In this document: positions 35,461 through 46,885 of the stretch, piece by piece
Layout: the number at the start of each line of letters is the position of its first letter
Position numbering within the stretch: the first letter of the stretch is position 1
From: Stichopus chloronotus
Lineage: Eukaryota; Echinodermata; Holothuroidea; Aspidochirotida; Stichopodidae
DNA length: 64,000 nt
NCBI GenBank assembly: GCA_021234535.1
Contig: CM037842.1
Span: 6,056,203-6,120,202 of the forward strand
Reading direction: 5' to 3'
Made by a program: the position numbers and the translations under genes
The notes under the pieces: model-generated
Database searches by the model: none
Seen by the model: only the letters and a program-made list of their open reading frames with translations
Told to the model about the DNA's origin: nothing

Positions 35461-36046
35461 TTTCCTATCAAATGATGGTTACATGAAATATAGAAACGGT
35501 TTCATCGTATAATGGGAAACTTTCCATTTTAAAAACACAACTTGGAGCCATGAAAAAATTCCTTCGTTTAAGGGGGGTGGGGTTTAGTCGTCTTGATCAT
35601 GTCAACTAAGAAAACGTTTCAGAAAGCTTATCAAGTTGCGATATTCACGTTGAAAAAAAATATTTTGTGTCAGCTCTGGCCTGCAATAACGTCTTTTGCC
35701 CTGATTTTGGAATTCATAGAAGGACATTATTACAAAAACAAATGGTAAATAAAGTAACAAAATATTGACCTCTTGCAAGTAAAGTGAAGACTTCATGGTC
35801 AGAGTATGGTAACTTGGAAGTGACATAAAAGTCGCCCTTTAATTCACCTATATCGTGGGTTCTGGTGATTGGAATTCCTACCAGTGGTTAAAACTTAAAT
35901 GTGGATTTACAAATCACTTCTTTTAGAGATAGATGTGTTTGAAAATGTTAAAAATTTGGCAACAGCTAAGGGACTGGGTAGTTGAATTACGCGACCTGTA
36001 CAACACACCTTACGTATTGGAAAGCTAACAAGTATAACTCTAACGT
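35460..36046. repeat. 587-bp direct duplication, copy 2
   Basis: Second copy, beginning exactly where a perfect hairpin ends (35397-35460). The same 74-codon minus frame is present and identical (35602-35826), which follows from the recent duplication rather than from selection. Confidence 0.95.
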
Positions 36047-39000
36047 AAAAAAAATCTTAATTTTCTCCTATTGAAAGAGGAAAAAACTCTTTAAACCTTT
36101 TGTTCTTAAAGTTAGCTACCCAGTGACACATTCCTGTTTTGTCTAGTCTAGATTGCTAAGAGTAGAACTTTGACATCTTTTCCGGACCTTTTATCCTCCC
36201 CTCGGGCATCTACCTATCAAGTTCATCCGACTTACCGTCTGTAGGAGGAGATAGTACATCTAGATACATACCATGCACTCACATAAGCACACACACACAC
36301 ACACATCTGGATACCCCTTCGCGTCACCTCACCACAATCGGTAATCCTTGTCCACGTGACTTTGTGCATCCTAAGGAAACCAGCTACTAACGCCATTTTG
36401 TTTTAGTCGAATATTTAAGAGGCCACCATAAGGTGGTCAACCATTTACGTGTCAATTCACTAAAGCAGTTCAATAGAGTACAGGATCTCCTCGCTATTAT
36501 ACCACGTATAGGGATGAGATAACCACTTTGAAAAATAATTTAAAAAAAAAACTCGAACGCATCGAATTATCCTTATCCAAATAATTGCTTATGAATTACT
36601 AACGACGACAAATCTCAAAACATTTTCGAGGAAGTTAAAATCTCTCATAAACCCTGTCCATAACTGAAACAGTGGCAAGTTACAGATAAATGAATCAAAG
36701 ATGAAACCTTTTGGTTTCCATTTTTGACTTTTAAATGAAAGTATTTTACTATATTTAAAAGAATTGGTAGCTGACATTTTTAATTTCAAGACCTCCTCTC
36801 CTTGACATAATACTTTGTATCAAATTCCTTTCTTAATGAACTTTATAGATAGGTTACTTTCAAAACGCCCTTCAGGAATCCTACCAAATTGGTATTAATT
36901 CAAATGAGTAAGTCAGTAAAGATCGTACTAAACAACACAACTTCCAACAGTCTACCCCACCTCTAGTAAAAATCGCATAACGACCCACTTGGAACAAAAC
37001 ATCTACATCCTTCGCCAAGGTAAATCCAACATAAATCAGACATTTTAGCTCTCCAGTCCGGAATTCATATTGGGCTTATCAAATTTTTCTGGTTTGTTCC
37101 TACATGTCGAAAAAAAGTTTTTAATAAAGCGTTGCACACCGATATCAGTACAAAATGCCCAGATTCAACCCACGATTTAACTAGACTCCTTTCTTTCTCC
37201 CCAAATGGGAAGTCCAAATTCACTGCAAATCTAATCCTAGTGATACTATTAACGCAGGCATCCCTTTACGTAACCTGAATATTCTCCAGGCTACAAACTG
37301 CAAATTCAGTCAGTATACCGATAATAATTGTATACAACCCACAAAAAAAAAAAAAAAAACACTAACCAAAATTTACAATTTCTTACCTTGAAAGCTGGCA
37401 CTTCATGAAACTCACATCTCGAAATAGATTTTTCTTAATATACTGTCTTTTTGTACATAAGATACTCTCTTTTTTATATACTCATTTTCTTCTAAAGGTT
37501 TTAAAATAACACCTTGCATTTGTCTTCAAAATATCATCTATAATGCTTTTATTAAAGCCTCTCCCAGTGCAGCTTTCCTTGGTGTCACTTTCGGAAACAA
37601 ACTTTTACTTTAAACGTCAAAGCAATAAATCTGCCATTCCGTCTCTGGATTGGCACAACTGCACTACCTCCATTGCCTATGTTCCGTCCGATATCCTCGT
37701 CAAGATTGCCAAAAAGAAAAATCCGTCCAGTCCTTTTCTTTAGAATTTCTCTCACCACTATAGCTGTCGCCAATGAATAAGTTCTTAACAGAATTCTTGG
37801 AAGTTGCAACCCATATCTGCTCTCTCTTAAAATCCCTGGTTTCATTGGTAGGTCTTATACCCACAATCCTGACAACGCGATACACGATTTTTTTCATTTC
37901 TTCAGAGACTTTTAGATTTGAAACTTTACAAGGATAACAACTCGGTTGTTGGTAGTTGATCTGAACGCCAGTTACGAAAAGACTAAGCCGCTACAATGCA
38001 TTTCCCAAAACATCCTAATTATGCAGAAACTCCTCTTGCTTTAATCCGCATTCCTTTCTGGCTCACTTCCATTACCTTGCAAGTAAATTGTTACAGCTTT
38101 TTTCAAGAATGCGGTGTGATTGTAGACATCCTCATTGTTGTCAATGGATAGCTTTGCCTTACAAAGAAAAGAAGGAAAAAAATGTCACCGTAGCTCATCC
38201 ACATTCCCTTACAGGACCTTTCGTGAGGGTGATCAGAGGTGAACTTTATCATTATACATATGTATCTACCTATATGTCCCCTGTTTCTAAAGTTCATCTG
38301 ATATGCATCTAGAAACAGCTCGCTTTATTCAAAATTGTCAGAGTGAAACTCGGAAAAAAAATCTTTTGAAATTGTGCTAATATCTGTTACCGTTTTTGAC
38401 ATAGGCTATACTTTTTCAAAGTGTGATAAAAAATATGATGATAACGTGGGGTAGTTCTCAGCATCTGTATTTCTTTATAGTGAACATTTTCATATGTTAC
38501 AAAGGTTTCATACTTTGAAAGTGATATCACTATCATGTCAAGACAAAAACACATGCTACCATGACCAAACGAAACAAAAGCCACATAAAAAATATCCTTG
38601 AAATAAGACATAACATGCGAGTCCCTCTCTTGTAATATATTTACATACTTAGCGAAATGCTCATTTACGAAGCAATTTATGCTCATTTACGAAGACAGGA
38701 ATTCTGTGTCTGTAAAATCTTGCAATATTCTATAGATTTTACATTTTGACATTTGTGGCTGTACAGACAAAACATTGTGTCCTTTTCTTTAAGGACAACC
38801 GAGCACTTGCAGCAACTATTTCCGTCGGTTCAAATAGATTAACAGCTCAAATTTAACACCAGCTTCATGCCAGGCTGTCCGATATTGGAATCAATGCCAC
38901 TGTTACTTTGACCATTCACAGTTAAAAAGGAAACTCAGGAGAAAATTGTCCTGGCTGACATAGGTTCTTGCCTTTATTTCTTCTTTTTATCAAGCCATGC

Positions 39001-40054
39001 CATAAATTACTGTAAAGAACAAACAGAAACTTAACGGTCAATGTAGTAAAGTTTTCTGGCTGGTTAATTGTGATTCTAGCATAGCGCCACGATAAAATAG
39101 ATACACGGAAATGGAGTCTAAATATATATATGACACTTTATTTTAGGTCGATGGTCATCAATACATATGTTCTTCAACTCACTGTGATAGCTACGGTACG
39201 TTGATTACAATCTGACAATTTCACTGTAGTACGTAAACGCTACAACTGATATAGGAATTATCGTCCAGCAGTGGGAGGTTAATTAGTACCCCAAACAATT
39301 TTCTTGTGCGCCCTAAAAGGTGCCAACAGATGGGGCGCTCGGCTTAGATAGCCCAGCCGAACGTGCCCTCAGGAAAACTCCCCAGTTGAAAACCATGACA
39401 TGTCCTTTCATATACCTATGACAATGCGCTCCCCACTGTACCCTGTCGGCTCCCCTGGTAATAATTAATTTGATGGTTAGTCTCAAAATAAATGAACTTT
39501 GAAATGTCTGAACAGTATTGCACGTTTAATACCATTCAAAGATACACAAATGCTACATTCCAAAGCTCACTGACAATTCTGCAAACAACTCTGAGCTTTC
39601 AGGTTTTCTCTTCTGTTTACACAGACCGCAGGGGGAAACCTAAGGAGGCCCCTGTCCAATGTGCCTAATGCAATCAAGTGCACAGCCCCCTGTGATATGA
39701 TTATCACTTTAGGTATTTTATTTTATTTCTAGTTGTTAAGTTGTCGATATCATAAAATGTGTATGGTTAAGGTTTAAAGTTCTACGTACTCCCCCCCCCC
39801 CCCTATCTTTTAGCGCTTATTCCCTATCCCGTTATCCACATGCTTGCAACTGGATATACTTGGATGTGAATGCAACATCCCGTCAATTTGCATTAAATGA
39901 CTGACTAAGTTTTCTTAGACCTAATTGATAATACAATGAAAATTTCCCCGTTATTTCTTTATTTCAAAACAGTTGTGTGTTTGGAGCAATTTTCATCACT
40001 TTCTATTTTCCGTTAATTACTAGTTTGTCGTCACATTAAACCAGAGAGTCAAAC
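36047..40054. other. No gene recognised
   Basis: AT-rich; an (AC)n microsatellite lies at about 36283-36305. A minus-strand donor-like site (tttcaag|gtaagaa, at about 37386) and an open minus frame at 37585-37845 were seen, but no domain or consistent exon chain. Confidence 0.5.
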
Positions 40055-41595
40055 GACTTTGTGATTCCTTGCCAATATCTCATTTTTCCATACACACAAA
40101 AGCACTTTAAACAAAAGGAACCAATTGAGAAGGGAAGAGATTTACTCAGCCTTGATGAAAATTGTGGTCATGAAGGATGGCGTAGAAATATATCTCTTCA
40201 TCAAGGTAGTTCACAAGTTGATAGAAAGTTCCTGACACCAAATTGTGGTTTAAAAATCTGACATTGTGCAAGACAACAAAGGCAACCAGATTCCCAAGGG
40301 AGTGTTTAACGTAACTAGAATAAAGTACTTGTAAATATTGGCAGGAAATTTCTTGCAACTGAAACATTCACCGACTATTTGTAAAAGGTGATAAATCAAA
40401 AGAACTATGTTAAGTGATTGTTTGGAAAGGGTGCTATTTAGCAGCAATATTTGCTATTAAACATCTCCTTTTTTGGCAAGTTTTCAGTATGAAAAAATAT
40501 GCATCATTTTCTTAAGATGAGTGACATTTACCTATTCATATGTTCACACATACATTCAGGACATATAGAACTTTCAAAGTATCACACGTTGGGCTTATGA
40601 ATCCAGGACAGATCTTTAGAATCATAGAACTAATTCATTTCATATCACATTACAGTGATGAAAAGTCTCTCATTGGGCAATACGGATAGATGTCATGTAA
40701 TCATCAAGTGATAGCAGTGTTGGAAGTTCCAACTATATTCAGTTGGGGTTAGATATCTTTTTGAATTAATCTCTGGTGACCTCAAATGACCTTTAACCTC
40801 CATGAAACCGAATAGGGATCATTTACTCTTAGAGAACTACCAACACACCAACTTTAAAGTTCAAGCACCTTACCCTCCTTGAGATACTGCGTTAAAAAGG
40901 TTTTCAAACTATGTCCTCTATTAACCTCACATGAACTTCAACCTCCATAAAAAAATTAAAGACATCATCTATTTTGGCATCTACCAATGATAAGAGTTTA
41001 AAGTTCCAGCAATATTCAGTTGTTGGTATATGTTCCTGAATAGGTTTTCATACTTTAAGCGCCGGTCACCTCAAATGACCTTTGACCTCCATGAAAAACA
41101 ATAGGGATCATCTACTCACAGTGAACAATCAACATACTAACTTTGAATTTGGAGCACCTTTCCCTTCTTGAGATACCGTGTGAAGAAAATTTTCAAACCA
41201 TGTCCTCTATTGACCACACTTGACCTTTGACCTCCATAAAATTGCTTCACATCGTCTATTCATCAAGTGTTACGAATGATAAGAGTTTGAAGTTCCAGCA
41301 ACATTTGGTTGCTGAGATATCTCCCTTAATAGTTTTTCATACTTTAAGCTCTGGTAACCTCAAATGACCTTTGACTTCCGTGAAAAACAATAGGAATCAT
41401 CTACCCAAAACGGACTACCGACACACCAACTTTGAAGTTCAAGCTCCATTCCCTTCTTGCGATATCGTGTTTACAAGCTACTGTAGGGCGTCATGCACAC
41501 ACACTTACCTTAGACACTTACATACACATACGCCTTCACTATCGCATAGATTACTATGCGATGGTTCTTGATTCCTTCGGCAAGAAATCAAAAAC
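40055..41595. mobile_element. MITE-like element with internal DR1-type array, copy A
   Basis: Left end gactttgtgattccttgcca and right end tcggcaagaaatcaaaaacc are imperfect inverted repeats, like those of the element at 45314-46649. The interior (40760-41480) holds repeated units with tgacctttgacctccatgaa, aataggatcatctactc and cttcttgagatac. No coding capacity. Confidence 0.75.
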
Positions 41596-42459
41596 CACCT
41601 AACCTGAAACAATTTTCAGGCGAACTGAGAAGAATTGTCACAATTAATCACAAACACCTCACGCAACGATCAAGATTGCACACCGTTTATAGGCCTCTGT
41701 GCTTGTCGCGAAATGAACGCACGCTTACGATAACAAATTTTGTGACCGCTAACTTCAGCATGTTATTTTACAACTAGTTATGTGCGGCTGACAGCGCGGC
41801 TAACTTGACTCTGGTCCACACACATGAAATGTTGTAGAACGGAAGCTGTTAAAATTTGTAACTCAAAACAAAGAGTGCTTGACATTATACAGTATACATA
41901 ATACAATACAAATACACAGCTGAATTACAAATATTTCCGACAACACAATGTCCAAACCGACATCGTAATCAATACAGCCAAAAGTTGCACTTGCTTTAGC
42001 ACAGTGCTAGGTAGCTCCTTTGTCCTTCCTTGTAGGGACATTTAATTTAGGACACTGCATGCAGTGTACCCGGCTGCCCGGCACACTATCGATCACACAG
42101 CTGCTGGAAGCAAATCCGACTCTCTTTTGGACTCCAGGCTTTAGAAAGTTTAGGTCCAACCGAATCAAGCCTAGCTAAATATGATATGCATCATACTCGT
42201 AGCTGGCCATGGAAAGCATCTAGAATGTGAAATCAAGGTGTCTGTTTTGAGCCCTTAACACTAACACTTGTAACAGTACCGTAGCTTCTCAAGTTTTCAC
42301 CTGCCTTGCATGTACAGCTGAGTATACTCACATTCAGAAGAAGGCTTTAGCCTTTAGGTCCTATACTATAGTACTTCAGCAACTGAGCCTAGGCCTAGGC
42401 CAGTAGCAGACTAACCAATGTCTTGTGAAGTTGTACCTGTGCTAACCGAGTAAGCAGTG

Positions 42460-42620
42460 GCGGCGCCAGAATGTCAGACTTGGGGGGCAAACTGAGGGCA
42501 GAGGAAAGTGTTGGGGGGCAAAGATTTTTGCCTGCCTTAGTGCCCTGGTTGGGTCCAGGGACAATGCCCTGGTGGGGGTCCAGGGGGGAAAATCCCCTGG
42601 AAGCTCTGAGGTTTTAGCAT
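42460..42620. repeat. G-rich dispersed repeat fragment
   Basis: Contains ggcggcgccagaatgtcaga, ggggggcaaa twice and two gtccaggg segments. Similar G-rich gggggcaa and atgcccc segments recur at 43055-43130, suggesting pieces of one repeat family. Confidence 0.55.
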
Positions 42621-42837
42621 ATCTCTGGGTGGAAAATTAAGTCCTAAGAGAGGTATATTATTTGTTTTATATATTTTTTTGCGGTTGACCGTACTCCAAG
42701 GTTCCCAACTTTTTTCTTTGGGAGTACCATTTCACATTTACACGGTGCCACCGCGAGTACACACACACACACACACACATAGGCTACATACACTTCCATT
42801 CCAGTCACTTTGTTCTATAAAAATGTGCAGTACTTAC

Positions 42838-42913
42838 CAATATTCTTTGACAGCTCAATTCTCCCGGTAGCCGCAGTTGAAGTGGCTTCGGGCATGATAT
42901 CAAAACTGGCAGC
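42838..42913 (-). CDS. Possible upstream exon (TTC12 5' exon or another gene)
   Basis: Acceptor atgttacacag, donor gtaagt, 76 nt. Reads AASFDIMPEATSTAATGRIE, then LSKNI, with one G left over. Spliced to the TTC12 start exon at 32410 the phase matches and the frame stays open into MNMAAINEKD. It may be a distal 5' exon with an earlier ATG (42895), or the first exon of an unrelated minus-strand gene. Confidence 0.35.
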
Positions 42914-44030
42914 CTGTGTAACATAAATTAGGCATTTATCAATCATAGTTCCCCGGAAGCTGTTCTTATTCAGTCCAATGCCAGTACATAGTTTTGTGAT
43001 TAAATTAATTTTGGATGAGTACAAGATCTGATTGGGAAGGGCGTGAGAGCTGCAACTGGGGGGCAACTGGGGGGGGGGGGGCAAGGAAACAATCTGGAGG
43101 GGCAAATGCCCCCTCATGTCCCGGCCCCTGTAGTGCGGCCACTGCGAGTAAGCTACAGAAACTAGTATTAGTAAAGCCTAACAAGTTACACATAGCCTAA
43201 CTTAAATTGCTCTGCAGATCTAGTAATAATGGTGCTGATAATTTAGTTTGATTATATGCTAGTCAACGATTTTGTCTGTTAAAACAGCCATCAAAAATAG
43301 TAGAAAAGCTAATTAGCCTTGCCTAACTTAAGTAGCAAAACACAATGTACATGATTAGGCATGCAAAATCTGAAGAATCCCTACAAGCTTATTCCAAGCA
43401 GACTTACCATATCATACAAAAAAAAGGATTAAAACAGGTAGAGAAACAGGAGAAAAGAAAAAAAAAACAGACTAAAATTTAAAGTGGGATTGATTTTAAT
43501 TTTAGGAATGGCACCAACCTTTTACTAATATTCAATGAAACAGCATGAATATCGCAAGATATCCTGGTAAAGTGATCATGTTCTATGCCCTGTGTTATTA
43601 GGTTGGAACCAGCTATTAAAGGCAGGCAGTAGTAGTCTGTGGAAATATGTTTACATGAAAATGTCTGGTTGGTGTAAGAAAGCATGCATGTGTGTAGCCC
43701 TTGAATAGAGTTGTATGTTTTATTAAACTTCACACCACAGTCCTTGTGGTGCTAACACAAATTTTTTACTCATTTAAGCTTTGCTACTAAATGCCCCCAA
43801 CTCAGCAAAAACGATTCATGCAGTACTTTCATTTCAATTAAATGATACAGAAGTACATCTTAACTAGAAGATTATTCATAAAACTGCTTTTTATGAATCA
43901 GAGATAGGTCTGTAAGTTGACAATGTCAGTGGATCATCAGCCGTATTGACTGGACAACATCTGCAATCTTAGTTGTGGTCAGGAACAATGCCACCGGAAA
44001 TAGATAATCCGTAAGATAAAGTGGTCTAGT

Positions 44031-44219
44031 TCAAGGAGGTCTCGTGGTCACAGATTTGAACTCCAAAAGATGCTCTGCAGGCTGGATGTCGGAAAGTGCT
44101 TCTCACAAAGAGTTGTGGATGAATTAAATGGTCTGCCAGAGTCTTTGGTGATGTCTAAGAGTGTTAATGCCTTTAAGAATGCACTTGATAAATATTTTTG
44201 GCAGTTTGGGAGGTTCTGA
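44031..44219 (+). mobile_element. Non-LTR retrotransposon (LINE) 3' end of the reverse-transcriptase frame
   Basis: Open frame to TGA at 44217-44219: RGHRFELQKMLCRLDVGKCF, then SQRVVDELNGLPESLVMSKS and VNAFKNALDKYFWQFGRF. This is the standard C-terminal tail of many LINE ORF2 proteins. The rest of the element is missing (5' truncation). Repeated ctaaact follows at about 44265, as in some LINE tails. Confidence 0.85.
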
Positions 44220-45313
44220 TTGTTATTGTTTTGTGGAGATGTCTGCTGTTTCAGGACCTGCCTAAACTAAACTAACAGTTTCTGTTAGGCCTAACCTGAA
44301 ATTTTGAAAGCATAACCACTGAAAGTGTTCTGAGTCGACTAGTTTAACTGGTCGTTACTGCAAGTGCTAAGCCTAACACAGTTGGGCTGGCCTACACCAA
44401 ACCCTCAAAGCATGTGTTACATTATGGCAGGTATTGATATGAACCATTTTTTTATGTACATATACCTATGGTATTACCAATGCAGCCAACCGGTGCATAA
44501 GTAATACATGTCTGTTGTTTGGGCTAACACATCAGGTGTATCACATGCTTATTGTATAACTAAATAACCACTTCATCAGTATTGAATAGCAATAAATGCA
44601 TCTATCAATGAAAAGTAAAGAATGAAAGGCCTTTACTTTCATAGCAGTATTATCTCTCAGTGCTCATAAGTTTGGACGTTAAATGGCAATATTAGTCATT
44701 TGCAATACAAAAGTAGCATAATCTAAGACCAAAAAGTGTGCTAGGTAACCCCTGTGTAAGTCAGTCTTTATCTTGAAAGCTACCATGCTGTCCTTTTCAC
44801 AATTGCAGTTAATTTACATCAAGTTGCAGGCTTGGCTTGCTGTAAGTCATTCTGGCTCAGAGTAAAGCTTAGAAAGTCAGTCAGACCATTTGATGGTGAG
44901 GTGAACACACACTTGGCAGACTGCTCCAGAGTTGTGACAAGTGTGAAAGGATATAATTTTGATGTTGATAACATAAAACCCCTACTGCACCGTAATGTAG
45001 ATGAACTGGTACATCATTTCCTTTGTTTAAAGGGGAACTCCAAGTGAGAAATTTCCCTTCCAACATCTTTAAACCATTTCAAACCAGTTCCATTCATATT
45101 TTTGATGTCTACAATCACCATCAAAGAAATAAAACAACACACATAGACATGTTCTGTACTAGCAACGACCTGCGATGCCTATGTACAGGCTTTTCTAGTA
45201 TTCTGTGCTAAGATTTCACAGATATGCTTGCTTCTAATTTTAAATGTGTCTATAGGACAGATAGATAGAAATAGATGCTGTCTCAAAATTGAATGTTACT
45301 ATGACTTGCATTT

Positions 45314-46649
45314 GCTTTTTGATTCCTTGCCAAAGGCAGAAGGAATCTATGCGATGGTGATGTCGTGTGTGTGTGTGTGCGTGAGGGTGTGTGTATGTGA
45401 CACTTCTTGTAAACACGATATCTCAAGAAGGGTAACCATGACTGATGTCATACTTGGTGTGTGGGTTGGTCATATTGAGTAGATGATTCCTATTGTTTTT
45501 GGTGGAGGTCAAAGGTCATTTGGGGTCACCAGAGGTCAAAATGTGAAAACCTTGTAACGGTAACTGTGTCTGATGTCATACTTAGTGTGTGGGTTAGTCA
45601 TATTGAGTAGATGATCCCTATCGTTTTTAGTGGTGGTCAAAGGTCATTTGAGGTCAACGAAGGTCAAACTGGAAAAACCTTGTAAACATAATATCTCCAG
45701 AAGGGTAACTGTGACTGATGTCATACTTACTGTGTGGGTTGGTCATATTAAGTAGATGATCCCTATTGCTTTTGGTGGAGGTCAAAGGTCATTTGATGTC
45801 ACCAGAGGTCAAAATGTGAAAACCTTGTAAACACGATATCTCAAGAACGGTAACTGTGTCTGATATTATACCTGGTGTGTGGGTTAGACATATTGAGTAG
45901 ATGATCTATATCATTTTTGGTGGTGGTCAAAGGTCATTTGAGGTCAATGGAGGTTAAACTGGAAAAACCTTGTAAACACAGTATCTGCAGAAGAGTAACT
46001 GTGACTGATGTCATACTTACTGTGTGGGTTGGTCATATTAAGTAGATGATCCCTATTGCTTTTGGTGGAGGTCAAAGGTCATTTGAGGTCACCAGAGGTC
46101 AAAATGTGAAAACCTTGTAAACATGATATCTCAAGAACGGTAACTGCGACTGATGCCATACTTGGTGTGTTTGTTGGTCATATTGAGCAGATGATCCCTA
46201 TTGTTTTTGGTGGAGATAAAGGTCACTTGAGGTCACCCTGAGTCAAACTGTAAACACATTGTAAACACAGTATCTCTAGAAGGGTAAGTGTGACTGATGT
46301 CATACTTGGTGTGTGGGTTAGTCATATTGAGTAGATGACTCCTATTGTTTTTGTGGAGGTCAAAGGTCGTTTGAGGTCCCCCGAGGTGAAAATTTTCTAG
46401 CACATTATCTCCAGAAGAGTAATGTTGACTGATGTCATACTTGATGTGTAGGTTCCCCATACTGGGTAGGTGATCCCTATTGCATTTAATGGATGTCAAA
46501 TGTCATTTGAGGTCACCAAAATAAAGGTTATTTGGGTTAAAGGCTTATTAATGTGGTGTTTCAAGACCAGCAACTGCAGTTGATCTCATTTGTCATGTGA
46601 ATAATTCATGCTTGTTATAATATAACCATGTGGCAAGGAATCACAAAGC
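45314..46649. mobile_element. MITE-like element with internal DR1-type array, copy B
   Basis: Ends gctttttgattccttgcca (45314-45332) and tggcaaggaatcacaaagc (46631-46649) are inverted repeats with one mismatch. After a (GT)n tract (45366-45395), about eight units of roughly 145 bp follow. Typical unit order: actgatgtcatacttggtgt, gtgggttggtcatattgagt, agatgatccctattgttttt, ggtggaggtcaaaggtcatt, tgaggtcaccagaggtcaaa, accttgtaaacacgatatct. Confidence 0.88.
45480..46520 (+). promoter_or_regulatory. Cluster of DR1-type nuclear-receptor half-site pairs
   Basis: AGGTCAAAGGTCA, a perfect direct repeat of AGGTCA with one base between, occurs in several units (about 45508, 45778, 46068), with TGGTCA variants at about 45635 and 45925, and a third AGGTCA some 15 bases on. 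DR1 is the classical site for HNF4 and RXR-type receptors. Whether it functions is unknown; it may be incidental to the repeat. Confidence 0.45.
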
Positions 46650-46778
46650 CTTTTGGCTTTCTGGTTGTAAGATACAGTACACTACTGAATCAAACTTTGA
46701 TTCAGAGTTACCATGGATCTTCTTTCTTTACTAAATTGTTGAAGTTTATTTCTTATCACATTTGCTCTCTAATCACAG

Positions 46779-46885
46779 AATGACACCTCAGGAAAATACT
46801 CAAATTTGGAAGGAGTACCCAAAGCTCTGCTACCAGGTGTTGGTGGCAAGAAGTTGCTAGATTTTTGGTGGGCAGCAGTCAACAC
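46779..46885 (+). CDS. Nucleotidyltransferase domain exon (PKALLP motif)
   Basis: Acceptor aatcacag, donor gtaaga. Reads NDTSGKYSNLEGVPKALLPG, then VGGKKLLDFWWAAVN, with AC left over. PKALLP is the typical substrate-binding loop of NTP_transferase enzymes. The preceding strand and GGxGTR loop must sit in an earlier exon. Confidence 0.85.

Noticed and set aside
34506..35826. Two identical 74-codon minus frames as a duplicated gene
   Set aside because: Identity is explained by the recent 587-bp DNA duplication. No start context, domain or splice evidence.
37585..37897. Minus frames near 37.6-37.9 kb resembling a retroelement or exon
   Set aside because: No reverse-transcriptase, integrase or other motif, and no consistent exon chain with the donor-like site at about 37386.
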